Assembly (NCBI GenBank): GCA_021732995.1
Contig: JAKFWA010000052.1
Span: forward strand, 1 to 49,628
Direction: 5' to 3'
From: Planctomycetaceae bacterium
GTDB taxonomy: Bacteria > Planctomycetota > Planctomycetia > Planctomycetales > Planctomycetaceae
Length of the DNA: 49,628 bases
Positions 25,616 through 33,916 of this stretch are shown piece after piece. Both the position numbers and the translations under genes were made by a program. How positions within the stretch are numbered: position 1 is the first letter of the stretch; each line of letters starts with the position of its first letter. The notes under the pieces were generated by a model that was given only the letters and a program-made list of their open reading frames with translations, was not told the origin of the DNA and did no database searches.

Positions 25616-27224
25616 CCGGGGCGAGTTCTTTAGCTGGCACCATGTCCGGCATCATCTGGACTTCTTTCCGTTGCTGGTGCATCCGAAAGGCTCTGCGGCC
25701 GGGCAGCCGTTCGAGCTGGTGACGACTCACAAGGTCATGCTCGCGCTGCTCTACGGCTGGCGACGCAAGCCGCTGTTGGTCCATCAGCCTTTCTTGCGTC
25801 GGTTCCGTGAAGCCTATCTGAGCGAAGCACGCGGCAACGGCAAAAGCCCGAAGGGGGCCGCGATCGCGCTCAACGGGATGGTCGCCGACTTGCCACCCGA
25901 ACCGGGGGCGGAAAACGTCTGCGTCGCGACGAACCGCGCGCAGGCCGCGAAGTACGTCTGGTCGCAGGGGCGGGACTTTATCAAGAAGGTTCAAGCGCTG
26001 CGGGAGCGTTGCAAGATCCTCGCCAGCGAGAAGGTCATCGAGTTTGAATGCGACGACATCACGTCGACGTTCGGGCCGCTGGGCTCCGACTCGAACAACC
26101 TCGACGGCGGTAACTACCACATCGCGGTTCTTGACGAGCTTCACGCGTGGCGCGAACAACATCGCGGTCTGCTCGAAGTGATTTCGACGGCGATGGGAAA
26201 GCGTCTGCAGGACCTGCTGGTCTACATCACGACGGCCGGCAGCGATCGGTCGACGATCTGGAAAGAGGTCTTCGACTACGCCCGGAAAGTCCTCGAAGGT
26301 CTGATCGACGACCGGCAGTTCTACGCGTACGTCCTCGCCTGCGACGTCGACGACGACCCGTTCGATGAATCGACCTGGATCAAAGCGAACCCGCTCCTGG
26401 GCGTCAGTGTGCAGCTCGACAAGTTCAAGGCGATGGCGCTCAAGGCCAAGAACTCGCCCGCGAAGCTGAACGAGTTCAACCGCTACAAGCGGAACCTGCT
26501 CGTCAGCGATCGCGAAAAGCCCTACCCGCCGGAGCTGACCGCGAAGGGCGGGATGATCGCTCAGCCGCAGACGACACCGCTCGTGAAGTCTCCGCTGACG
26601 GGCGTCAAGTGCACGGTCGGAATCGACCTTGGCTGGCGCGACGATCTGGCGGCGGCGGCGGCGTGCTTCGAGCTGACCGACGGCTCCCACAAGCCGAAGT
26701 ATGCTTTTCTGGTCAAGGCGTGGATGCCAGCGGAGAGCGAACGACGTCACCAGATGCCGTTTGAGGCTTACATTCGGTCGGGACTCATCACGCTCTGCGA
26801 AGGCGACACCAACGACGACGACGACGTCCTGGCCTGGGTGCTCGAGCTGCACCGCCTGTTCGGCGTCAGTTCGATCGCGGCGGACGGCAACAACTTCCGC
26901 AGCCTGTTGAATCGGCTCAACACGAAGTTCGGCCTGACCGTCTATGAGTTCCCGCAGACGGTCAAGAAGTACAACGAACCCGTCCGCAAGCTGCAGGAGT
27001 TCTATGGCGAACGGCGTGTTCTCGACGACGGGTCGCAGCTCCTCCGCTGGGCACTCGACAATGTCGCTTTGCGCAAGGACGCGGCGGGCTATGTGATGCC
27101 GGACAAGGAGTTCTCGGTCGAGAAGATCGACCCTGCTTGTGCCGTGCTGATGGCACTCAGCGAAACGCTCTACAGCAACCAAGCTGAGTCACGTTACGAG
27201 AAGCACGGGATTCGCACACTTTGA
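25470..27224 (+). CDS. terL: Terminase large subunit
   Basis: The 584-residue product is the ATPase and nuclease of DNA packaging. The N-terminus 'VLSGKRPAGRMEKLALERH' is conserved in this HK97-like group, which supports the start at 25470 despite its overlap with terS. The ATPase part has Walker A-like 'SEARGNGKSPKGA' (about 118-130) and Walker B 'HIAVLDELHAW' with D222/E223. The nuclease part has 'VGIDLGWRDDLAAAAA' and 'ADGNNFRSLLNRL'. The gene ends with a TGA overlapping the TTG start of the portal gene. Full length for the family. Confidence 0.93.
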   Translation: MPKPKTQCGSLQHEVEQYVDHVLSGKRPAGRMEKLALERHNRDLVEQHDRGEFFSWHHVRHHLDFFPLLVHPKGSAAGQPFELVTTHKVMLALLYGWRRKPLLVHQPFLRRFREAYLSEARGNGKSPKGAAIALNGMVADLPPEPGAENVCVATNRAQAAKYVWSQGRDFIKKVQALRERCKILASEKVIEFECDDITSTFGPLGSDSNNLDGGNYHIAVLDELHAWREQHRGLLEVISTAMGKRLQDLLVYITTAGSDRSTIWKEVFDYARKVLEGLIDDRQFYAYVLACDVDDDPFDESTWIKANPLLGVSVQLDKFKAMALKAKNSPAKLNEFNRYKRNLLVSDREKPYPPELTAKGGMIAQPQTTPLVKSPLTGVKCTVGIDLGWRDDLAAAAACFELTDGSHKPKYAFLVKAWMPAESERRHQMPFEAYIRSGLITLCEGDTNDDDDVLAWVLELHRLFGVSSIAADGNNFRSLLNRLNTKFGLTVYEFPQTVKKYNEPVRKLQEFYGERRVLDDGSQLLRWALDNVALRKDAAGYVMPDKEFSVEKIDPACAVLMALSETLYSNQAESRYEKHGIRTL

Positions 27225-28489
27225 GCTTCTTCAGCCGTTTCTTCAGTCGCTCCGCGCCCGAGCAGCGCACGCCGTCGCCGGAAAACCCAGCGAACGACCT
27301 GGGCGACGCGGCGACGTGGGAAGACATCTTCGGCGGCGCTGAAAGCGAAGCCGGCGTTTCAGTGAATCTCAACACGACGGCGACGGTCTCCGCGATCTGG
27401 CGCGGCGTCAATCTGATCGCGAACACGGTCGCAAAGCTGCCGCTGTCTGTCGTCGACGAGAACCTACTGCCGATCCCCAGCCACTTCGCGAATCGGCTCA
27501 TCAACCGTCGAGCAGCTCCGCACCTTTCGGCGTTTCACTTCCAGCAGACGATGACGGCGATCGCGATCTTGAAGGGCAACGCCTATGCCTGGATTCGGCG
27601 CGTCGGCGGCGTTCCCGTCGAGCTGCTGCCGCTCGATCCCGATTCAACCTACCCGGTCCGACGCGATGGCGTGCTGTGGTATGTGACGACGGTCGCCGGT
27701 CAGCTCCGCGTGATGTTCCCGAGCGAGACTTTGCACATTCACGGGCTAGGGTTCGACGGACTGGTTGGTCGCGGGATTATCAGCCTGGCGAGCGACGACA
27801 TCGGGACCGAAGTCGCGCACCGCAAGCACGACGCCCGCTACTTCCAGAACCCGACGCCACCGTTCACGCTCGAAGCTCCAGAGACCTTGAGCGACGTCGC
27901 CTACTCGCGGCTGAAAGCGGACTTCGACAAGATCAAGCCGGGCCTGAAGGGGGCGCATCGGCCGGCGATCCTCGAAGAAGGTCTGAAGGCGAACCCGCTG
28001 ACACTCAAGCCGTCCGACCTGCAGGCGATCGAGCAGAAGAAGTTCCGCCTGATCGCGTTCGCAAACTGGCTCTGCCTGGCACCGCACAAGCTGGGAGCGG
28101 AAGGCAAATCGGCCTATGCGTCGCTTGAGCAGGAGAACCAAGCCACCCGCGACGAGACGTTCGACCCGTGGCTCGTCACCTGGGAAGACGAGCTGGCCTA
28201 CAAGCTGCTGAGCACCGACGACTTCGAGAGCGGCAAGCGGACCATCGCCTACGACCGCGATTCGCTCGACCGCGTGAACTCGGAAGCGAAGGCCAAGTTC
28301 CTGCAGGTCGCCTTGGCGGGCGCTCCGGTAATGATGCTCAACGAAGCGCGTCGCAAGATCGGTCTGCCACCAGTGCCGGGCGGCAACAAGATCGTCTGGC
28401 CGGGCAACATCGCGCCGACGGGCAACAGCGAACCAAAGCCGGGCGATTCGACCGGCGAACCAACGAAGGAACCGACCGATGAAGAATAG
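27221..28489 (+). CDS. Phage portal protein, HK97 family
   Basis: This 422-residue protein would form the dodecameric vertex through which DNA enters the head. Family features include 'NLNTTATVSAIWRGVNLIAN', 'LPLSVVDE', 'GNAYAWIRRVGGVPVELLPL' and 'SLEQENQATRDETFDPWLVT'. The predicted start is a TTG overlapping the terL stop (TTGA); no ATG near the N-terminus fits better. The C-terminus is Pro/Thr-rich and probably disordered. It overlaps the protease gene by 11 nt. Confidence 0.92.
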   Translation: MSFFSRFFSRSAPEQRTPSPENPANDLGDAATWEDIFGGAESEAGVSVNLNTTATVSAIWRGVNLIANTVAKLPLSVVDENLLPIPSHFANRLINRRAAPHLSAFHFQQTMTAIAILKGNAYAWIRRVGGVPVELLPLDPDSTYPVRRDGVLWYVTTVAGQLRVMFPSETLHIHGLGFDGLVGRGIISLASDDIGTEVAHRKHDARYFQNPTPPFTLEAPETLSDVAYSRLKADFDKIKPGLKGAHRPAILEEGLKANPLTLKPSDLQAIEQKKFRLIAFANWLCLAPHKLGAEGKSAYASLEQENQATRDETFDPWLVTWEDELAYKLLSTDDFESGKRTIAYDRDSLDRVNSEAKAKFLQVALAGAPVMMLNEARRKIGLPPVPGGNKIVWPGNIAPTGNSEPKPGDSTGEPTKEPTDEE

Positions 28490-29171
28490 CCCCGGCTTCA
28501 CTCGCTCACTGCCGGAAGTTCGCAAGGACGGCGACAAGCTGGCCACGATTCAAGGTCTTGGCGCGTGCTACTACCGCGAAGGCGACGCCGGCACCGAATA
28601 CTGGCTTTGGGACGACGTCGTCGAACGCATCCGGCCGGGGGCGTTCGATGGAGCGATCGCGGACGGTTCCGACGTTCGGTCGTTCTTCAATCACAACCCC
28701 GACCGCATCCTCGGCCGCACCACGGCCGGGACGCTGACGCTCGCTTTAACGGCGGACGGGCTGACGTACACCGTCACGCCACCCGACACCGAAGAAGGTC
28801 GTGCGACGCTGACAGCGGTCGAGCGTCGCGACGTCACCGGGTCTTCGTTCATGTTCCTCCCGGTCCGCACAACGTGGGAGGAGATCAAGCGCGAGGGCGA
28901 GCCTCGGATCTATGTGCGCTGGCTGGATGAAGTCGCGACGTTTGAAGTCGGGCCGGTCGCGTTTCCGGCCTACACCGCCACCACGGCCGAAGCGTCGCGT
29001 GACACGTCCGGCGCAGCGATCGCGAACCGCTATCAGCAATGGCTCGCCAACCACGTGCGGTCAGCGCGTGAGGATTGGTCGCGACGTTTCTCAGGAAAAC
29101 CGGACACCGGGCGGCGCTCGCGTGAAGCGCTCGCCGTCGAGGTCGATTTGTTCTTTCGTCGCGCAACCTAG
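28479..29171 (+). CDS. HK97-type prohead protease
   Basis: The 230-residue protein is a serine protease (peptidase U35/S78) that matures the prohead. The catalytic histidine is in 'FFNHNPDRILGRT' (H72) and the serine in 'DVTGSSFMF' (S122/S123), the usual motifs. It starts within the 3' end of the portal gene and precedes the capsid gene by 60 nt, the standard order. The final 40 residues are basic. Confidence 0.92.
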   Translation: MKNSPGFTRSLPEVRKDGDKLATIQGLGACYYREGDAGTEYWLWDDVVERIRPGAFDGAIADGSDVRSFFNHNPDRILGRTTAGTLTLALTADGLTYTVTPPDTEEGRATLTAVERRDVTGSSFMFLPVRTTWEEIKREGEPRIYVRWLDEVATFEVGPVAFPAYTATTAEASRDTSGAAIANRYQQWLANHVRSAREDWSRRFSGKPDTGRRSREALAVEVDLFFRRAT

Positions 29172-29231
29172 ACCCGATGGGCACAGGCTTTCGCGCCGTT
29201 CGTTTCACCCCGCAAGCAAGGATGCTCGCAG

Positions 29232-30656
29232 ATGCCACTCACGAAGCCAGTTGACCAGATGGATGAAAAGGAAGTCGCGGAGCAGCTCCGTTCGGTCGGT
29301 GGTCAGCTGACCGCGATTCGCGACAAGTACAAGGGCAAGGATGCCGAGCCGTGGTCTGCGGAAGACAACGAGGCCTTCGATCGCGTCGGCGCGGATTGGG
29401 ACGCGCTCAAGGAGCGCGACCAGCAGTTCGAAGCGAAGCGCAAGACGGCTGAAGCCAAGCTGAAGCGCGAGCAGCTTCTGGGCGACGTCGATCGTCGCTT
29501 GAGCAGCAACCCGAACCGCGATCCGGGCCGCGACGACTTCGACGGCCGCGACGATGCGCACAACCCAAGCCAGCGCGACCACTACGACGCGCTGCAGGGC
29601 TGGTGCCGAGCTGGGACCGACGACGGGCCGAGCCAGCGCCAACGCGACGCCGCGAAGCGGTGCAACATCAATCTGAACCGTCGCGGGTTCTCGTTCCACT
29701 TGGCCGAGACCGAAGTCATCGCCGAGCGTGGCATGCCGCAGCTGACTTGGCCGCGAGTGCAGCGCGATGCGTTCAATCGTCGCAATCTGTCCGCCGGCAC
29801 GGCCGGCAGCGGCGGCTACACCATTCCAAGCGATATGGTGCTGGCGCTCGAAGAGCAGCTGCTGTCGATCGGTGGCCCGCGTCAGGTCGCGAGCATCATT
29901 CGCACGGCGGACGGTCGTCCGCTCAACTGGCCGGGCGCTGATGACACCGGCAACGAAGGCGAGCAGCTCGGCGAAGCGTCTTCGATCGGCGACAGCGTCG
30001 ACCCGTCGTTCACTCAGAAGACGTGGAACGCCTACAAGTACAGCTCGAAGGTCATCAAGATTTCGAGCGAGCTGCTGGAGGACTCTCCGTTCAACCTGGC
30101 TGCCTGGATCTTCCAGAAGCTCGGCGAACGCATCGCCCGCATTCAGGGCAAGCGTCAGACCACGGGCACCGGTAGTTCTCAGCCGCAAGGCTGCACGCTG
30201 GGCATTTCCGCCGGCGTCACGGCAGCAGCGACGAACGCCATCACCGCCGACGAGCTAATCGACCTGTCACTCTCGGTCGAGGATCTCTACCTGCAGGGCG
30301 ATCGCGTCGCGTGGATGATGCACAAGAACACGGCGGGCAAGATCCGCAAGCTGAAGAACAGCAACAACGACTACATCTGGACGCCCGGCTTCGGCCTCGG
30401 CATCCCCGATCAGTTGTTGCAGTATCCGGTCATCCTCAACAGCTACATGGCCAGCTCCCTGGCCGCGTCTGGCAAGAGCGTCGTCTTCGGCAACTTCGAG
30501 AAGTATGGCATTCGCGATATCGGCTCGATTCGCCTTCGTCGCCTCGACGAGCGGTTTGCCGACACCGACGAAGTCGCCTTCGTGGCGTTCCACCGGATGG
30601 ACGCGAAGTGGATCAACACCGCTGCCGCGAAGTACCTGGTTCAAGCCGCATCGTAA
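29232..30656 (+). CDS. Major capsid protein, HK97 fold
   Basis: This is a 474-residue precursor. Residues 1-180 are charged and coiled-coil ('DALKERDQQFEAKRKTAEAK'), corresponding to the delta scaffold removed by the protease. The mature fold probably starts near 'LSAGTAGSGGYTIPSDMVLA'. It continues with 'EASSIGDSVDPSFTQKTWNA', 'YKYSSKVIKISSELLEDSPF', the E-loop/P-domain region and 'VAWMMHKNTAGKIRKLK', all typical of HK97 gp5 relatives. A 12-bp palindrome follows the stop (30657-30668). The most highly expressed gene of the cluster if particles are made. Confidence 0.93.
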   Translation: MPLTKPVDQMDEKEVAEQLRSVGGQLTAIRDKYKGKDAEPWSAEDNEAFDRVGADWDALKERDQQFEAKRKTAEAKLKREQLLGDVDRRLSSNPNRDPGRDDFDGRDDAHNPSQRDHYDALQGWCRAGTDDGPSQRQRDAAKRCNINLNRRGFSFHLAETEVIAERGMPQLTWPRVQRDAFNRRNLSAGTAGSGGYTIPSDMVLALEEQLLSIGGPRQVASIIRTADGRPLNWPGADDTGNEGEQLGEASSIGDSVDPSFTQKTWNAYKYSSKVIKISSELLEDSPFNLAAWIFQKLGERIARIQGKRQTTGTGSSQPQGCTLGISAGVTAAATNAITADELIDLSLSVEDLYLQGDRVAWMMHKNTAGKIRKLKNSNNDYIWTPGFGLGIPDQLLQYPVILNSYMASSLAASGKSVVFGNFEKYGIRDIGSIRLRRLDERFADTDEVAFVAFHRMDAKWINTAAAKYLVQAAS

Positions 30657-30668
30657 GCCGTCGACGGC
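30657..30668. repeat. 12-bp perfect palindrome after the capsid gene
   Basis: GCCGTCGACGGC begins at the base after the capsid TAA. As RNA it can only form a 4-bp stem with a 4-nt loop, so it is weak; it is listed because similar structures sit in the same position after several other genes here. Confidence 0.35.
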
Positions 30669-30711
30669 CGTCTGATGCGTTTCCTCAAGTCACTTACTTG
30701 GAGTCGTTTTC

Positions 30712-30978
30712 ATGAAGATGAAGTTGCTCGCCAACAGCCACACAAAAGGGGCTGAAGGCCAACCGGGGGATGTTCTCGATGTCGACGCAAAGACCGCGAA
30801 GTTCTTCAGGGACCACGGCGTCGCCGTTGCTGTCGATGGAGACGATGAGTCGGACGATGCCGGGGACGGCGGGCAAGCCGAGGACGCCGGCGGAGGATCG
30901 GGCGGCGACGGTGACGGTAAGGGCAGCAAGCCCAGCAAAGCCGAAAAGCCCGTGAAGGCTCCGAAGGAACCTAAGTAA
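30712..30978 (+). CDS. Small acidic phage protein with DUF7210-like N-terminus
   Basis: This is an 88-residue protein. The first 40 residues ('MKMKLLANSHTKGAEGQPGD' and 'KTAKFFRDHGVAV') match the short beta domain often encoded just after capsid genes, starting with a K-V/M-K-x-L pattern; I recall this as DUF7210-like but cannot verify it. The remainder is an acidic Asp/Glu/Gly stretch followed by a Lys/Pro/Ala tail (KAEKPVKAPKEPK), evidently disordered. Position suggests a head accessory or decoration protein; function unproven. GGAGTCGTTTTC precedes the start. Confidence 0.65.
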   Translation: MKMKLLANSHTKGAEGQPGDVLDVDAKTAKFFRDHGVAVAVDGDDESDDAGDGGQAEDAGGGSGGDGDGKGSKPSKAEKPVKAPKEPK

Positions 30979-31013
30979 CCGAACCACGTGCTCGCAGCTT
31001 TCTCCTGTTGACG

Positions 31014-31047
31014 CAAGGGCCGTCGCGATTCGTCGCGGCGGCTCTTG
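31014..31047 (+). repeat. Strong intergenic hairpin, 14-bp stem
   Basis: The arms 31014-31027 and 31034-31047 pair over 14 positions (two G-T wobbles) around the loop ATTCGT. It ends 15 nt before the connector start. No T tract follows, so an RNA-processing or stability element is more likely than a terminator. Confidence 0.55.
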
Positions 31048-31062
31048 CCATAGGTGCATCCG

Positions 31063-31650
31063 ATGCCGCTGACCGTTTCCAGTCGTGAAGAGTTGCTTGC
31101 CGTGTCGCTCGCCGAAGCGAAGCGGCAGCTCCGCGTCCGGCATGCCGAAGAAGACGACGACATCGGACGCCTGATCGACGTCGCGACCGACGTCGTCGAG
31201 GGCATCACATGGCGGTGTCTGATTCGGTCGACGCTGCAGCTCTGGCTCCGGCGCTTCCCCTGCGGCCGGGAACCGCTCTATCTGCCGCGACCGCATTGCG
31301 TCTCCCTGACGTCGGTCACTTACACCGACGCGGCCGGCGAGGAGCAGGAACTCGACGGCGTCGTCCTGGGGAAGCGATCGGAACCGGCGACGATCGAGCC
31401 GGCGCGCGGTTCGAGCTGGCCGTCGACGATCGGTCTGCCGGAGTCCGTGTGCGTCACCTACGTCGCGGGATACGACGACGCGGCCGACATCCCGAAAGCC
31501 ATCAAGCAGGCAATTCTGATGGTCCTCGGCCGGCTTTATTTGTCGCGCGAGGACTCGCTCGACGACGCCGGCCGTCGTACGGCCGAGCGACTGCTGAGCC
31601 GTCACCGCTGCAACGACTCACGAATCGCGGATCTGCTCAACCAGGAGTGA
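31063..31650 (+). CDS. Head-tail connector protein, gp6-like
   Basis: The 195-residue protein has the gp6-like pattern: helices 'SLAEAKRQLRVRHAEEDDDI' and 'IDVATDVVEGITWRCLI', a beta hairpin 'LYLPRPHCVSLTSVTYTDA', the conserved 'VCVTYVAGYDDAADIPKAIK' and 'QAILMVLGRLYLSRED'. These proteins form the ring under the portal. I use ATG 31063, preceded by TAGG at 8 nt; an in-frame GTG at 31054 is the alternative. Confidence 0.85.
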   Translation: MPLTVSSREELLAVSLAEAKRQLRVRHAEEDDDIGRLIDVATDVVEGITWRCLIRSTLQLWLRRFPCGREPLYLPRPHCVSLTSVTYTDAAGEEQELDGVVLGKRSEPATIEPARGSSWPSTIGLPESVCVTYVAGYDDAADIPKAIKQAILMVLGRLYLSREDSLDDAGRRTAERLLSRHRCNDSRIADLLNQE

Positions 31651-31653
31651 CCC

Positions 31654-31851
31654 ATGTGGGACGTCTTCAAGGTGTTTCTTCGGCTGATGTGGCGACGCGA
31701 TTCGGACTCGGCCGTTCATCTTTGCATCGTGCTCGATCGGCTCCTGACGCAGCACGATCGGCTGCAGGTGTCGGACTTGTTCCGGTCGAGTCACGTGTAT
31801 CACTCACTTTCGCGATCCGGGAATCCTGACGTGCCTGAACCCAGCGACTGA
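31654..31851 (+). CDS. Small phage protein, unknown
   Basis: This 65-residue protein starts 3 nt after the connector stop behind CCAGGAGTG, a strong site, which is the main reason to call it real. The N-terminal half is helical and hydrophobic ('VFKVFLRLMWRRDSDSAVHL', then 'IVLDRLLTQHDRL'). No family recognised and no membrane segment is certain. Confidence 0.5.
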   Translation: MWDVFKVFLRLMWRRDSDSAVHLCIVLDRLLTQHDRLQVSDLFRSSHVYHSLSRSGNPDVPEPSD

Positions 31852-31907
31852 ACCGCATCGCTCGCGCGAAGCGGCCGATGAACTTGAACATGCCGGGAGT
31901 CTCTTCC

Positions 31908-32102
31908 ATGTCCGTTTCCCCTCGCCAATTGCAGCGTCTGATCTTTTTAACCCAACCGACACCTGCGGAGTCTTATCTGGCTCTCAAGGTTGGACTCCTA
32001 CTTGATCGCGCCGCAGAGCTGCAACGTGAGCGGGATCGCGACCCGAAGTCGTTCTTCACCAGGTCCAAGTGCTTCAGCGACGGGGAGGGCTCGAAGAAAT
32101 GA
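31908..32102 (+). CDS. Small phage protein, unknown
   Basis: The 64-residue product starts at ATG 31908 with GGGAG eight nt upstream; the in-frame ATG at 31878 lacks such a site. It is helical: 'LQRLIFLTQPTPAESYLALK' then 'LLLDRAAELQRERDRDPKSF'. Its stop overlaps the next start (ATGA), implying translational coupling. Function unknown; position among connector genes suggests a structural or assembly role. Confidence 0.5.
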   Translation: MSVSPRQLQRLIFLTQPTPAESYLALKVGLLLDRAAELQRERDRDPKSFFTRSKCFSDGEGSKK

Positions 32103-32449
32103 CCGCAGCAGCGCGCCGCAACACGTTTGTGACCATTCAGAAGCCGAACCCGGAAACCACCGTCGACGCCTACGGGCAACCCGTCGCCCCTGACGAGCAA
32201 GACCGGTTTGTGCTGCATTCGACCCAATGGGCCGCGATGACGACGCAGGGCAGTCCGCTCTGGCAACGGCTCGGCATCACGCGGGCCGAGACGTCGCACG
32301 TGCTGAGGTTCCTCAACTGCGCAGAGACGCGGGCCATCGTGCCGACGATGCGCCTCGTGATCGACGGCCGGCCGCTCGAAGTTCTGGCCGCTTACGACCT
32401 CGACAACAGCGGGCAAGAGATTCAGGTCGAGTGCCGGGCGTCGGCCTGA
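32099..32449 (+). CDS. Phage head closure protein (SPP1 gp16 / HK97 gp7-like)
   Basis: This 116-residue protein opens with the typical 'RNTFVTIQKPNPETTVDAYG', a beta strand followed by a variable loop. It continues with 'QWAAMTTQGSPLWQRLG', 'SHVLRFLNCAETRAIVPTMR', 'LVIDGRPLEVLAAYDLDN' and 'GQEIQVECRA'. This is the small beta-barrel family that seals the head-tail interface. The start at 32099 overlaps the previous stop. An 18-nt palindrome follows the TGA directly. Confidence 0.82.
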   Translation: MTAAARRNTFVTIQKPNPETTVDAYGQPVAPDEQDRFVLHSTQWAAMTTQGSPLWQRLGITRAETSHVLRFLNCAETRAIVPTMRLVIDGRPLEVLAAYDLDNSGQEIQVECRASA

Positions 32450-32467
32450 TTCCAACACGTATTGGAA
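32450..32467. repeat. Palindromic intergenic element, copy 2
   Basis: TTCCAACACGTATTGGAA begins at the base after the head-closure TGA and is followed at once by ATGCTCATG. It matches the reverse complement of the element at 24074-24092 (all positions apart from one extra G there). Confidence 0.65.
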
Positions 32468-32473
32468 ATGCTC

Positions 32474-32998
32474 ATGGATGGAGCGAACGAATTTCGGCAG
32501 CGACTGCGGCAGATGGTCGACCAGGTGGAAGGGCCGCTCGCCTCTCGAGCCGTGCGTGCCGGCATCGACATTGTCGCGCGGGAGATCCGCAACGAGATCG
32601 ACCGCGACCCCGGTTTGAGTGATGACCAGAAGCGGCAATTGAAACCGCTCGTCGGTCGCGGCAGCCGGCGGACCGAATTCGGAGCCGCCGGGAAAGCTGG
32701 CTTCGGCGTCGGTCAGGTCAAAGGTCGCGGCCGCTCCGGCCGGCATCGCTCCGGCGTCGGTATCACGCCGCAGACTGTCCACTGGCACGTGCTGGGCACT
32801 GAAGACCGTTACGTCGGTCGACGCAGCTACCGGACGAAGAACGGCCGGCGCTCCGTCGTGACTCGCAACGTCCTCCGCTTCGCCGGCCGGTTACGTCCGA
32901 CCGCGTGCGTTCTTCGAGCTGTCAGTGGCAGCCGCGACGCGGTGTCTCGCGCGATGGCAACCGTCCTGCAGCGTGGTTTGTCCGATCGTTCCTCGTGA
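32474..32998 (+). CDS. HK97 gp10-like head-tail joining protein
   Basis: The 174-residue protein has the gp10-like helix 'EFRQRLRQMVDQVEGPLASR' then 'AVRAGIDIVAREIRNEI', followed by a basic loop and the conserved strand 'TVHWHVLGTEDRY' with 'ATVLQRGLSD' at the end. I prefer ATG 32474 because GGA within the palindrome is 7 nt upstream; ATG 32468 would add two residues. The middle is unusually Arg/Gly-rich ('GVGQVKGRGRSGRHRSGVG'). Confidence 0.8.
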   Translation: MDGANEFRQRLRQMVDQVEGPLASRAVRAGIDIVAREIRNEIDRDPGLSDDQKRQLKPLVGRGSRRTEFGAAGKAGFGVGQVKGRGRSGRHRSGVGITPQTVHWHVLGTEDRYVGRRSYRTKNGRRSVVTRNVLRFAGRLRPTACVLRAVSGSRDAVSRAMATVLQRGLSDRSS

Positions 32999-33007
32999 GG
33001 TCCTTTC

Positions 33008-33439
33008 ATGAATGTCGACGTCGCCCTGGTGGCGTATCTCCGCGAGCAATCCGACCTGATCGACGTCGTCGTCGATCGCATCCGCTGCGGCCGCTCCGCT
33101 CCCAAGTCGGCCGCGTTGCCGGACATCTACTTTGAACGCGTGGGCGGCGATCGAGCGGCCACGCTCGACGGCAGCGACAAGGACCTGGCGAAGTCGTACC
33201 TCGTGGAATTCGTTGTCCGGTCGACCGAGCGGTCGCAAATGCTCGGGCTGATGGAAGACCTGCTTTTGTCACTCGATGCGCTGCATGGCGCAACTGTGGA
33301 CGTCGGAGCAGAAGAAGCCGTCTTCGAGACGGCGATCGTCGAAAGCGAGCCGGCCGACCTCGATCCTGAACCCCTGACCGATGGCGGGACATCAGGAGCG
33401 GTCGAACGTCGCAGCGTTCTCGTCTCACTCTTGTTCTGA
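33008..33439 (+). CDS. Tail completion protein, DUF3168-like
   Basis: This 143-residue protein has the DUF3168-type outline: N-terminal helix 'VALVAYLREQSDLIDVVVDR', a strand 'LPDIYFERVGGDRAATLDGS', then 'YLVEFVVRSTERSQMLGLME' and a C-terminal strand 'RRSVLVSLLF'. Members cap the tail tube at the neck (lambda gpU / SPP1 gp17 role). The gene sits between gp10-like and tail-tube genes, as expected. Confidence 0.75.
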   Translation: MNVDVALVAYLREQSDLIDVVVDRIRCGRSAPKSAALPDIYFERVGGDRAATLDGSDKDLAKSYLVEFVVRSTERSQMLGLMEDLLLSLDALHGATVDVGAEEAVFETAIVESEPADLDPEPLTDGGTSGAVERRSVLVSLLF

Positions 33440-33448
33440 GGTTTCAGC

Positions 33449-33862
33449 ATGGGCAAAAAAGCCGTCAAAGGCACGACTCTGGAAGTCGAAATTTCCACGG
33501 TGATGACCGCTGTCGCTCAGCTTGTGGCGATTCAGGAACCGTCGGTCACTCCCGGCGTTTTCGACACCACCACCATCGACCAGGGCGACAACGGTGAGCA
33601 CGTCCAGCCGACCGGCTACTCGAAAGCCGATGCGTTCTCGGCGCGCGGGTTCCTCGACGAAGAGCTGGCTCCGCATGCGTTCCTGCGCGACGCGGCCGAC
33701 GACGGCGACATGGTCGCCCTGAACATCGTGAAGCCCAACGGCGCCGAGTCCGCTTTCGATGCGGTCATTTCCTACAAGCCCTCGGGCGACATGCGGGGCG
33801 GCTCGATGTTCGAGATCGCATCCGTCGGCATCGACGGCCTGATTACCCGCGTCGATCCGTAA
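33449..33862 (+). CDS. Phage tail tube protein
   Basis: The 137-residue protein is small and beta-rich. The start 'KKAVKGTTLEVEISTVMTAV' with 'PSVTPGVFDTTTID' and the end 'GSMFEIASVGIDGLITRVDP' follow the pattern of short tail tube proteins (an N-terminal strand, a long loop, then a beta sandwich). The position between tail completion and tail chaperone genes supports the assignment. It would polymerise around the tape measure. Confidence 0.75.
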   Translation: MGKKAVKGTTLEVEISTVMTAVAQLVAIQEPSVTPGVFDTTTIDQGDNGEHVQPTGYSKADAFSARGFLDEELAPHAFLRDAADDGDMVALNIVKPNGAESAFDAVISYKPSGDMRGGSMFEIASVGIDGLITRVDP

Positions 33863-33916
33863 GCGTCGCGCGTGCTGCGTTTTCTTCTCGTCACTCTTTG
33901 CTCGGGATTCTTGGCT

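Noticed and set aside
25449-27182. A 577-codon minus-strand frame opposite terL
   Set aside because: Shadow of a GC-rich gene with strong third-position bias; terL motifs on the plus strand are unambiguous.
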